Assembly (NCBI GenBank): GCA_026398835.1
Contig: JAPLSD010000144.1
Location: forward strand, 1 to 5,593
Reading direction: 5' to 3'
DNA length: 5,593 nucleotides
Origin: Pseudomonas sp.
GTDB taxonomy: Bacteria > Pseudomonadota > Gammaproteobacteria > Pseudomonadales > Pseudomonadaceae
A program made the translations under genes and the position numbers. The notes under the pieces are model-generated. The model searched no databases, had not been told where the DNA came from, and was given only the letters and a program-made list of their open reading frames with translations. Shown piece by piece: positions 1 to 4,933 of this stretch; position 1 is the stretch's first letter; each line of letters opens with the position of its first letter.

Positions 1-340
1 CCGCGAGCGGGAAAGCTTCGGCAAGACGCTGATCGAGCACCAGGCCGTGGCCTTCCGCCTGGCGGACATGGCCACGCAGATCGCCGTCGCCCGGCAGATG
101 GTGCATTACGCGGCCGCCCTGCGTGACAGCGGCAAACCGGCACTGGTCGAGGCGTCGATGGCCAAGCTGTTCGCTTCGGAGATGGCTGAAAAGGTCTGTT
201 CCTCGGCGTTGCAAACCCTCGGTGGCTATGGCTACCTGAGCGACTTCCCGCTGGAGCGCATTTACCGCGATGTGCGTGTCTGTCAGATCTACGAAGGCAC
301 CAGCGATATTCAACGCATGGTTATTTCGCGCAATCTTTGA
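1..340 (+). CDS. acyl-CoA dehydrogenase, C-terminal part (5' end outside window)
   Basis: The reading frame is open from base 2 to the TGA at 338-340 and gives the last 112 residues of an FAD-dependent acyl-CoA dehydrogenase. These enzymes form the 2,3-double bond of an acyl-CoA and pass electrons to ETF. The fragment covers the C-terminal helical domain. It shows [18 protein letters not shown], then [17 protein letters not shown], the family's C-terminal signature. It then shows [11 protein letters not shown], whose Glu is the catalytic base in the short/medium-chain and isobutyryl-CoA dehydrogenases. The protein ends about 17 residues after that Glu, slightly earlier than the second dehydrogenase in this window. 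A full-length member has about 375-390 residues, so roughly 265-275 are missing because of the window edge, not a deletion. The enoyl-CoA hydratase starts 29 bases downstream on the same strand, so the two are probably one operon. Substrate is uncertain: a short or branched acyl-CoA is likely. Confidence 0.95.
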   Translation, partial: RERESFGKTLIEHQAVAFRLADMATQIAVARQMVHYAAALRDSGKPALVEASMAKLFASEMAEKVCSSALQTLGGYGYLSDFPLERIYRDVRVCQIYEGTSDIQRMVISRNL

Positions 341-357
341 TTTTCTACTTCTAAGGC

Positions 358-362
358 AGGAG
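358..362 (+). promoter_or_regulatory. ribosome binding site of the enoyl-CoA hydratase
   Basis: AGGAG lies 7 bases before the ATG at 370. It supports that start and independent translation of the hydratase after the upstream dehydrogenase stop at 340. Confidence 0.8.
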
Positions 363-369
363 CCCATTC

Positions 370-1143
370 ATGAGTTATGAAACGATTTTGTTGGAAGTTC
401 ACGGCCGGGTTGGTCTGATCACTCTTAACCGCCCGCAAGCCCTGAATGCGCTGAATGCGCAGATCGTCAGTGAGCTGAATCAGGCGCTGGATGGTCTGGA
501 AGCTAACCCCGAAATTGGCTGCATTGTGCTCACAGGTTCGAAGAAAGCCTTCGCTGCCGGTGCCGACATCAAGGAAATGGCCGAGCTGACCTATCCGCAG
601 ATCTACCTCGACGATCTGTTCAGCGACAGCGACCGGGTGGCCAATCGCCGCAAACCGATCATCGCCGCGGTAGCCGGTTTTGCCCTGGGTGGTGGGTGTG
701 AGCTGGCGTTGATGTGCGACTTCATTCTGGCCGGTGATAACGCCAAATTCGGCCAGCCGGAAATCAACCTTGGCGTGCTGCCGGGCATGGGCGGTACTCA
801 ACGCCTGACTCGCGCCGTGGGCAAGGCCAAGGCCATGGAAATGTGCCTGAGCGGGCGCCTGATCGATGCAGTGGAAGCCGAGCGCGCCGGAATCGTTGCG
901 CGTATCGTGCCGGTGGATGAGTTGCTGGAAGAGGCGCTGAAAGTCGCAGCGGTGATTGCCGGCAAGTCCCTGCCGATTGCGATGATGGTCAAGGAAAGCG
1001 TGAACCGCGCCTTTGAAGTCAGCCTGTCCGAAGGCGTGCGTTTCGAGCGCCGGGTGTTCCATGCGGCGTTCGCCATTGAAGATCGCAAAGAAGGCATGGC
1101 CGCGTTTATCGGCAAGCGTGAGGCGCAGTTCAAAGGCAAATAA
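370..1143 (+). CDS. enoyl-CoA hydratase (crotonase family)
   Basis: This complete 257-residue protein is a crotonase that adds water to trans-2-enoyl-CoA to give 3-hydroxyacyl-CoA in the cytoplasm. Its length matches mature mitochondrial crotonase. It aligns without gaps in the active-site region: [12 protein letters not shown] (59-70) and [13 protein letters not shown] (105-117) supply the oxyanion-hole amides (about Ala65 and Gly108). Glu111 and Glu131 (in FGQPEINLG) match the two catalytic glutamates of rat crotonase, Glu144 and Glu164. [20 protein letters not shown] (139-158) and the C-terminal ESVNRAFE and [10 protein letters not shown] segments are also typical. Having both glutamates favours a true hydratase over an isomerase or hydrolase. 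The ATG at 370 has a good AGGAG. The gene follows an acyl-CoA dehydrogenase, so hydrating the product of that enzyme, for example methacrylyl-CoA in valine breakdown, is the likely role. That assignment is inferred from context. The gene ends 20 bases before a REP element. Confidence 0.96.
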   Translation: MSYETILLEVHGRVGLITLNRPQALNALNAQIVSELNQALDGLEANPEIGCIVLTGSKKAFAAGADIKEMAELTYPQIYLDDLFSDSDRVANRRKPIIAAVAGFALGGGCELALMCDFILAGDNAKFGQPEINLGVLPGMGGTQRLTRAVGKAKAMEMCLSGRLIDAVEAERAGIVARIVPVDELLEEALKVAAVIAGKSLPIAMMVKESVNRAFEVSLSEGVRFERRVFHAAFAIEDRKEGMAAFIGKREAQFKGK

Positions 1144-1163
1144 TGCGGCGCTGCCATTGACGC

Positions 1164-1258
1164 CATCGCGAGCAAGCCCGCTCCCACACTAGATAAGTGC
1201 CAGACCACGAAAGTGAGTCCAACACAAAACCAATGTGGGAGCGGGCTTGCTCGCGATG
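1164..1258. repeat. REPIN: inverted pair of REP sequences between convergent genes
   Basis: The 25-base arm at 1164-1188 is the exact reverse complement of the arm at 1234-1258, with 45 bases between them. Each arm carries the core GTGGGAGCGGGCTTGCTCGC (read on the plus strand in the right arm), a repetitive extragenic palindrome common in fluorescent pseudomonads. Within an arm, GCGGGC-TT-GCTCGC can itself fold with one G-U pair. An inverted pair like this is the REPIN arrangement, thought to be moved by a RAYT (REP-associated tyrosine transposase) encoded elsewhere in the genome. It sits 20 bases after the hydratase stop and 11 bases beyond the stop of the convergent dehydrogenase. A transcript from either side could form the long hairpin, so it may also act as a 3'-end stabiliser or bidirectional transcription barrier. 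No clear U-tract terminator is seen in the gap. Confidence 0.92.
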
Positions 1259-1269
1259 CTTTTCAGCCT

Positions 1270-2421
1270 TCAGATCTGATAGTTCTTCAACTCCCGCGCA
1301 ATCACCATCCGCTGAATCTCGCTCGACCCTTCATAGATCTGCGTAATCCGCGCATCGCGGTAGTAGCGTTCTACCGGGTAATCCTCCAGATAGCCGTAGC
1401 CACCGTGGATTTGTATGGCCGAGGAACAGACCTTTTCGGCCATTTCCGAAGCAAACAGCTTGGCCTGTGACGCTTCCGACAGACAGGGTTTGCCGACACT
1501 GCGCAGACGCGCCGCATGCAGGATCAGCAAGCGTGCCGCGTTCAAACGGGTGTGCATGTCCGCCAGCAGGTTGGCGATGCTCTGGTGCTCGATGATCGGT
1601 TTGTCGAACTGCACCCGATCGCGCGAGTACGCCAGTGCCGCTTCGAACGCCGCACGGGCAATGCCCAAGGCCTGAGCGGCGATGCCGATACGGCCGCCTT
1701 CAAGGTTGGACAAGGCAATCGCCAGCCCCTTGCCGCGCTCGCCCAGCAGATTCGCTTCAGGAATCGTGCATTGGTTGAGGGTAACGGCGCAGGTGTCTGA
1801 AGCGCGGATGCCCATCTTGTGTTCGGTACGGTCGACGATAAAACCCGGGGTGTCGGTCGGCACCAGGAACGCCGACAGGCCTTTCTTGCCCAGCTCCGGA
1901 TCGGTGACCGCGAAGACAATGGCCAGCTTGGCCCGTTTGCCATTGCTGACGAATTGCTTGGCGCCGTTGATCACCCACTGGCCGTCGCGCAGTTCGGCGC
2001 GAGTGCGCAGGTTATGCGCTTCGGAACCGGCCTGGGGTTCGGTCAGCGCGAAGCAGCCAATGGCTTGCCCGCTGGCCAGATCAGGCAGCCAGGTCTGTTT
2101 CTGTTCCTCGGTGCCGTAGTTGAGGACCGGCCCGCAGCCCACCGAGTTGTGGATGCTCATCAAGGCGCCGGTCGCGCCGTCGCCGGCGGAGATTTCTTCC
2201 ACCGCCAGGGCGTAGGCGACGTAGTCGACATAGGTGCCACCCCATTCCTCGGGGACCACCATGCCGAGCAAGCCCAGCTCGCCCATCTTCGATACCAGCG
2301 CATCATCGATCCAGCCGGCCTTTTCCCATGCCTGAGCGTGGGGCGCGATTTCATTGCGGGCGAAGTCCCGGGCCATGTCGCGGATCATGACTTGCTCTTC
2401 ACTCAATTCAAGGTCGTGCAT
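1270..2421 (-). CDS. acyl-CoA dehydrogenase, isobutyryl/short-branched-chain type
   Basis: This complete 383-residue FAD-dependent acyl-CoA dehydrogenase is of normal family length. Residues 1-120 form the N-terminal helical domain ([20 protein letters not shown]). [13 protein letters not shown] (123-135) is the first family signature at the flavin/substrate site. [10 protein letters not shown] precedes the C-terminal helical domain. [20 protein letters not shown] (337-356) is the second signature. [11 protein letters not shown] follows, with Glu364 at the catalytic-base position used by short-chain, medium-chain and isobutyryl-CoA dehydrogenases; isovaleryl- and long-chain enzymes place the base elsewhere. 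The ATG at 2421 is 3 bases after the stop of the hydrolase gene and its GGGAG lies inside the end of that gene, so the two are probably translationally coupled. With a 3-hydroxyisobutyryl-CoA hydrolase as operon partner, isobutyryl-CoA is the most likely substrate. Butyryl-CoA or 2-methylbutyryl-CoA cannot be excluded. The C-terminal part is strikingly close to the dehydrogenase at the left edge. Confidence 0.95.
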   Translation of the reverse strand: MHDLELSEEQVMIRDMARDFARNEIAPHAQAWEKAGWIDDALVSKMGELGLLGMVVPEEWGGTYVDYVAYALAVEEISAGDGATGALMSIHNSVGCGPVLNYGTEEQKQTWLPDLASGQAIGCFALTEPQAGSEAHNLRTRAELRDGQWVINGAKQFVSNGKRAKLAIVFAVTDPELGKKGLSAFLVPTDTPGFIVDRTEHKMGIRASDTCAVTLNQCTIPEANLLGERGKGLAIALSNLEGGRIGIAAQALGIARAAFEAALAYSRDRVQFDKPIIEHQSIANLLADMHTRLNAARLLILHAARLRSVGKPCLSEASQAKLFASEMAEKVCSSAIQIHGGYGYLEDYPVERYYRDARITQIYEGSSEIQRMVIARELKNYQI

Positions 2422-2424
2422 GGC

Positions 2425-3531
2425 TCAGCTCCCACTTGTGTCGAAATCGTTGAAAAAACTCGCTACATGCTCGCCATCGAGGGCTTGCAGGGTCGGCGGA
2501 TTCCAGCGTGGAGTCTTGTCTTTGTCGATCAGCAAGGCACGCACACCTTCGATCAGGTCACCACGTTCAAACCACTGACGGTCCAGATGCAGCTCAAGGG
2601 CGAAACACGCTTGCAGGCTCAGCTGACGACCGCGACGCAGCATCTCCAAGGTTACGCCCATCGCCAGCGGCGAGCGGCTTTCCAGAAGAGTGGCGGTAGT
2701 CTTCGCCCATTCGTGGCTGTCGGCGACCGTCACTTCGCGCAATTGCTCGACGATGCTCGGCACATCGGGCAGGGCAAAGAAGTGGTCGATGGCCGGGCGC
2801 AGGGCGTGCAGCGGGGCGTCGGGCAGTTGCTGCACGGCGAGGTTCGCCAGAAGGCCCTGCAGGTCCTTGAGTGGCGTTTCGTGCCACTCCAGGCTGTCGA
2901 GGCGCTGGTCCAGCAGGCTCAGCTGGTCGCTTTCCAGGTACCAATCGGCCAATCCGCAATAGAGCGCGTCGGCGGCACGGATTTGCACACCGCTGACGCC
3001 GAGGTAGATCCCCAGTTCGCCGGGGATTCGAGGCAGGAAATAACTGCCGCCGACATCCGGGAAGTAACCGATGGCCACTTCCGGCATCGCCAGGCGGCTG
3101 CGTTCGGTGACGACCCGCAGATCTGCGCCTTGCACCAGCCCCATGCCGCCACCGAGGACGAAACCGTCCATCAGCGCCAGCACCGGTTTGGGGTATTGGT
3201 GAATGGCCAGGTCGAGGGCGTATTCCTCGACGAAGAAGTCTTGGTGCAGGGTTTGCCCGTTTTTAAAGCTGTCGTACAGCGAGCGGATATCGCCACCGGC
3301 ACAAAAGGCCTTTTCACCGGCACCGCGCAAAACCACCGCATGCACCTGTGGGTCATGGGCCCAGGCATCGAGCTGCTGGTGCAGGCTGCGGACCATGTCC
3401 AGGGTGAGGGCGTTGAGGCCGGCGGGTCGGTTGAGGGTCAAGTGGCCGATATGGTTGCGGACCTCGGCCAGCACTTCGTTTTGCGTGGCATCGACGTCCA
3501 GTGTCGCCGGGGATGAAACCTGAGCAGTCAT
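2425..3531 (-). CDS. 3-hydroxyisobutyryl-CoA hydrolase-type enoyl-CoA hydratase/isomerase family protein
   Basis: This 368-residue crotonase-fold protein is about 110 residues longer than a plain hydratase, the length typical of 3-hydroxyisobutyryl-CoA hydrolases (HIBCH). Those enzymes release 3-hydroxyisobutyrate and CoA in valine degradation. KAFCAGGDIRSLYD (74-87) and MDGFVLGGGMGLV (121-133) form the oxyanion hole. GGGM replaces the GGGCE of true hydratases, so the first hydratase glutamate is absent. AMPEVAIGYFPDVGGSYFLPR spans about 148-168 and carries Glu151 and Asp159, the acidic residues characteristic of HIBCH. The C-terminal extension contains CFALELHLDRQWF and DFIEG-like GDLIEGVRALLIDKD segments, also family-typical. 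A GTG at 3534 immediately precedes the ATG at 3531. AGGGAG sits 3 bases from the GTG but 6 from the ATG, so ATG is chosen. The gene is first in a two-gene operon with the acyl-CoA dehydrogenase. The family is clear. The exact substrate is inferred from length, motifs and neighbours. Confidence 0.93.
   Translation of the reverse strand: MTAQVSSPATLDVDATQNEVLAEVRNHIGHLTLNRPAGLNALTLDMVRSLHQQLDAWAHDPQVHAVVLRGAGEKAFCAGGDIRSLYDSFKNGQTLHQDFFVEEYALDLAIHQYPKPVLALMDGFVLGGGMGLVQGADLRVVTERSRLAMPEVAIGYFPDVGGSYFLPRIPGELGIYLGVSGVQIRAADALYCGLADWYLESDQLSLLDQRLDSLEWHETPLKDLQGLLANLAVQQLPDAPLHALRPAIDHFFALPDVPSIVEQLREVTVADSHEWAKTTATLLESRSPLAMGVTLEMLRRGRQLSLQACFALELHLDRQWFERGDLIEGVRALLIDKDKTPRWNPPTLQALDGEHVASFFNDFDTSGS
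2429..2433 (-). promoter_or_regulatory. ribosome binding site of the second dehydrogenase, inside the preceding gene
   Basis: On the minus strand GGGAG lies 7 bases before the ATG at 2421. It is within the last codons of the hydrolase (stop at 2427-2425). The placement suggests coupled translation and supports the chosen start. Confidence 0.8.
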
Positions 3532-3537
3532 CACTAA

Positions 3538-3543
3538 CTCCCT
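3538..3543 (-). promoter_or_regulatory. ribosome binding site that decides the hydrolase start
   Basis: AGGGAG on the minus strand is 6 bases before the ATG at 3531 but only 3 bases before the GTG at 3534, which favours the ATG. Confidence 0.8.
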
Positions 3544-3545
3544 GC

Positions 3546-3558
3546 TTTTATTGTTCTT
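3546..3558 (-). promoter_or_regulatory. A-rich Hfq/Crc-type motif before the hydrolase ribosome binding site
   Basis: Read on the minus strand, AAGAACAATAAAA is an uninterrupted run of AAN triplets ending 2 bases before the AGGGAG. AANAANAA near a start site is the catabolite-activity motif at which Hfq with Crc blocks translation in Pseudomonas. Amino acid breakdown genes such as the bkd system are known targets of this control. The match is seen directly; function is inferred. If the TATAAA at 3562-3557 is the real -10, transcription would begin near 3550 and the mRNA would lose most of the motif. Confidence 0.45.
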
Positions 3559-3562
3559 TATA
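3557..3562 (-). promoter_or_regulatory. possible -10 box of the hydrolase-dehydrogenase operon
   Basis: TATAAA on the minus strand lies 25 bases before the hydrolase ATG. The hexamer 17 bases upstream (CATCGT, 3585-3580) is a poor -35, so the promoter would probably need an activator. The 14-base palindrome at 3568-3581 falls in the spacer. The assignment is tentative. Confidence 0.3.
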
Positions 3563-3567
3563 GAAGT

Positions 3568-3581
3568 GTTCGCGCGCGAAC
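3568..3581. promoter_or_regulatory. 14-base perfect palindrome, candidate operator
   Basis: GTTCGCGCGCGAAC is a perfect two-fold palindrome 37-50 bases upstream of the hydrolase ATG, between the possible -10 and -35. Its position suits a repressor or a MerR-type activator acting in the spacer. It matches no operator that I can name with confidence. Confidence 0.4.
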
Positions 3582-3600
3582 GATGCCGGATCGTAACAGT

Positions 3601-3610
3601 GCAAATTTGC
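3601..3610. promoter_or_regulatory. 10-base perfect palindrome, candidate regulator site
   Basis: GCAAATTTGC is a perfect palindrome about 20 bases beyond the previous one. It is centred near -55 if the TATAAA at 3562-3557 is the -10, a usual activator position. A 10-base palindrome could be chance, so confidence is low. Confidence 0.25.
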
Positions 3611-3707
3611 CATGTACAACCCGGATAACTGCAGGTCTGGTGTGCATTTTTGCAGTGTTGGGATGGGTCTCTATTGTAGGAGGAGCCGGTCGACGCTCGA
3701 TTGGTCC

Positions 3708-3769
3708 GGGCGGCGTTCCGACGATGGACGTTAACGATAACGCGTGTTTTCTGAATAAACGCGCCGCCC
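3708..3769. repeat. GC-rich inverted repeat inside the REP-containing element
   Basis: GGGCGGCG at 3708-3715 is the reverse complement of CGCCGCCC at 3762-3769, with 46 bases between them including the small GTTAACGATAAC fold. It lies directly beside the REP at 3777 and is probably part of the same extragenic repeat. No U-tract follows, so it is not called as a terminator. Confidence 0.45.
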
Positions 3770-3776
3770 TTGAGTC

Positions 3777-3801
3777 CATCGCGAGCAAGCTCGCTCCCAC
3801 A
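3777..3801. repeat. single REP sequence, third copy in the window
   Basis: These 25 bases match the REP arm at 1164-1188 in the same orientation with one difference (C to T at the 15th base). The change makes GCGAGC-AA-GCTCGC a perfect hairpin. The nearest possible partner arm is a degenerate match starting at 3675 (see the finding on 3675-3801). Confidence 0.85.
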
Positions 3802-3888
3802 GCGACCGATTCGGCTGTGAAATACCGCTTATCAGCAGAACCGGGCTGTCTGCGCGGGCCCTTACGACACCTGCCCCAGACGTTCTGT

Positions 3889-3904
3889 TGGCATTCTGGC
3901 ATTC
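3889..3904. repeat. tandem 8-base direct repeat
   Basis: TGGCATTC occurs twice in a row, about 175-190 bases upstream of the binding-protein start. It could be a duplicated regulator half-site or simple slippage. The first TGGCA resembles a sigma-54 -24 element, but no matching -12 TTGC is present at the required spacing. Confidence 0.4.
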
Positions 3905-3939
3905 CATTTGAAGCCGTCTGCGACAAGGGTTTCAGGGTG

Positions 3940-3955
3940 GGTGTGGCGACACACC
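3940..3955 (+). other. short hairpin with GCGA tetraloop in the leader region
   Basis: GGTGTG-GCGA-CACACC forms a 6-bp stem closed by a GNRA-type tetraloop, extendable by one G-U pair. It is followed by A-rich sequence rather than a U-tract, so it is not a terminator on the plus strand. It may be leader structure or an operator-like inverted repeat. Confidence 0.35.
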
Positions 3956-3962
3956 TGTTTAA

Positions 3963-3973
3963 AACAATAAAAA
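3963..3973 (+). promoter_or_regulatory. A-rich AAN-repeat motif just after the hairpin
   Basis: AACAATAAAAA matches an extended AANAANAANAA Hfq/Crc-type site. It is 105 bases upstream of the binding-protein ATG and matters only if the transcript starts before it, which is not known. Confidence 0.25.
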
Positions 3974-4077
3974 CGCTGTTGCGGTGGATGCCGTATCGAC
4001 TCATCACTCCTGCCCATAAAAGTGGCTCGGTCGTACACCAGGCCGCGATAAATCCAAATAAATCGGGACTTACGAAG

Positions 4078-4857
4078 ATGAACAATAAATGGCTGGCCTT
4101 ACCTGTACTCGCGTTGCTGTTCTGTTCGGCAGGCGCTAGCGCCAAAGAGTGGAAAGAGCTGCGATTTGGCGTCAATCCAAGCTACCCACCGTTTGAATCG
4201 ACCACCGCCGAGGGTGGCGTGCAGGGTTTTGGTGTGGATCTGGGCAATGCGATCTGTGCTGAGCTGAAGCTCAAGTGCGTGTGGGTCAGCAATGACTTCG
4301 ACGGTCTGATCCCGGCGCTCAAGGCGGGTAAGTTCGATGCGATCGAGTCGTCGATGACGGTGACCGACGCGCGTAAAAAACAGATCGACTTCACCGATCG
4401 TCTGTACGCCGGCCCGACCGCGATTGTTACCCGCAAGGATTCGGGCCTGGAACCCACCGCTGAGTCCCTTAAAGGCAAGACCATCGGCTACATGCAGGGC
4501 ACCATTCAGGAAACCTACGCCAAGGCCAAACTGGCACCCGGTGGCGTGAAACTACGGGCCTATCAGAGCCAGGATCAGGTCTACGCCGACCTGGTGTTCG
4601 GTCGTCTCGATGCGTCGATCCAGGACAAGCTGCAAGCTCAGATGAGTTTCCTGACCTCGCCACAAGGCGCGCAATTCCAGAACAGTCAGGGCATCAGCGA
4701 CCCGTTGGTACCGTCGGAAATCGCCATCGGTATCCGCAAGGACAACGAAGAACTCAAAGGCATGCTCAATACCGCCATCAAGGCTCTGCATGAAAAGGGC
4801 ATCTACGCGCAGATCCAGCAGAAGCACTTCGGCGATCTCGATCTCTACAACAACTGA
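4078..4857 (+). CDS. periplasmic amino-acid-binding protein of an ABC importer (HisJ/LAO/ArgT family)
   Basis: This 259-residue solute-binding protein delivers amino acids to a HisQM-type permease. Residues 1-22 are a signal peptide: MNNK, a hydrophobic stretch, then ASA before Lys23. The mature part aligns without gaps to E. coli LAO/HisJ over the pocket. Tyr36, Phe74, Ser91, Ser92, Thr94, Arg99 (alpha-carboxylate) and Asp183 (alpha-amino group) match mature positions 14, 52, 69, 70, 72, 77 and 161. Cys60 and Cys67 match the family's disulphide (38-45). Two pocket positions differ: Asn33 replaces Asp11, which contacts the cationic side chain in LAO, and Ile143 replaces Thr121. The ligand may therefore not be lysine, arginine or ornithine. 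Upstream in-frame codons are rejected because the signal peptide begins at this ATG. The ribosome binding site is weak (GGGA, 9-base gap). A HisQ-like permease follows 76 bases downstream, so this is the first gene of a transport operon. Confidence 0.94.
   Translation: MNNKWLALPVLALLFCSAGASAKEWKELRFGVNPSYPPFESTTAEGGVQGFGVDLGNAICAELKLKCVWVSNDFDGLIPALKAGKFDAIESSMTVTDARKKQIDFTDRLYAGPTAIVTRKDSGLEPTAESLKGKTIGYMQGTIQETYAKAKLAPGGVKLRAYQSQDQVYADLVFGRLDASIQDKLQAQMSFLTSPQGAQFQNSQGISDPLVPSEIAIGIRKDNEELKGMLNTAIKALHEKGIYAQIQQKHFGDLDLYNN
4081..4088 (+). promoter_or_regulatory. AANAANAA motif directly after the start codon of the binding-protein gene
   Basis: AACAATAA follows the ATG at 4078 immediately, encoding Asn-Asn-Lys. 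A perfect catabolite-activity motif overlapping the translation start is a typical location for Hfq/Crc repression in Pseudomonas, and amino acid uptake genes are frequent targets. It could also simply reflect the polar, positively charged start of a signal peptide. Confidence 0.45.
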
Positions 4858-4872
4858 TCCTTGCACAGCCTG

Positions 4873-4901
4873 ACGCTGTATCGCCCCGTGCGATGCAGCG
4901 T
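4873..4901 (+). other. strong intercistronic hairpin between binding-protein and permease genes
   Basis: ACGCTGTATCGC (4873-4884) pairs with GCGATGCAGCGT (4890-4901) around the loop CCCGT, giving a 12-bp stem with a single G-U pair. Two further wobbles and a C-G pair can extend it. It begins 15 bases after the binding-protein stop and ends 32 bases before the permease start. No U-tract follows, so it is unlikely to be a simple terminator. Its likely role is to protect the upstream mRNA from 3' exonucleases, so that more binding protein than permease is made. In enteric bacteria the hisJ-hisQ gap holds a REP hairpin with that proposed role. Confidence 0.8.
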
Positions 4902-4922
4902 TGGTCTGTGGCAACTCAAGAC

Positions 4923-4928
4923 AGGTGA
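4923..4928 (+). promoter_or_regulatory. ribosome binding site that decides the permease start
   Basis: AGGTGA is complementary to the 16S rRNA 3' end and lies 5 bases before the GTG at 4934. An in-frame GTG at 4925 overlaps this site and has no ribosome binding site of its own, so 4934 is preferred. Confidence 0.75.
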
Positions 4929-4933
4929 ATGGC

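Larger units (their letters stand above)
3532..4077. other. 546-base divergent noncoding region
   Basis: This region separates the start of the minus-strand hydrolase from the start of the plus-strand binding protein. It holds, in order, the hydrolase start signals, two palindromes, a REP-containing repeat element (3675-3801), a tandem 8-base repeat (3889-3904), a small hairpin (3940-3955), an A-rich motif (3963-3973) and the leader of the binding-protein gene. Frames that remain open here run through the REP copy and show no recognisable protein features, so no gene is called. I found no convincing sigma-70 or sigma-54 promoter for the plus-strand gene. It is unusually long for a simple divergent promoter region in this organism. 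Confidence 0.75.

Noticed and set aside
310..1062. A 250-codon open frame on the minus strand.
   Set aside because: It is antisense to the enoyl-CoA hydratase, which has all catalytic residues. It has no recognisable motif.
1164..1258. CRISPR-like repeat pair.
   Set aside because: Only two copies exist here, they are inverted rather than direct, and the core is a known REP sequence.
1819..3516. A 565-codon open frame on the plus strand.
   Set aside because: It lies antisense to two well-supported minus-strand enzymes whose motifs are intact, and its translation shows no recognisable domain. It is an artefact of GC-rich codon bias.
3532..3534. GTG immediately before the hydrolase ATG as the start codon.
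   Set aside because: The ribosome binding site would be only 3 bases away. The ATG at 3531 has the proper 6-base spacing.
3889..3904. Sigma-54 promoter suggested by TGGCA.
   Set aside because: No GC-containing -12 element occurs at the required spacing from either TGGCA copy.
3940..3973. Intrinsic terminator (hairpin then A/T-rich tail).
   Set aside because: The tail on the plus strand is A-rich, not U-rich, and the stem is only 6 bp.
3583..4077. In-frame open extension of 165 codons upstream of the binding-protein ATG at 4078.
   Set aside because: It runs through a REP copy and regulatory-looking DNA. The signal peptide begins exactly at 4078, and a 259-residue product matches the usual family length.
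3558..4175. A 205-codon open frame on the minus strand across the divergent region.
   Set aside because: It overlaps the REP element, the start of the binding-protein gene and the hydrolase promoter region, and its translation is low-complexity and unlike any family.
4925..4927. In-frame GTG as an earlier permease start.
   Set aside because: It overlaps the AGGTGA that serves the GTG at 4934 and has no upstream ribosome binding site.
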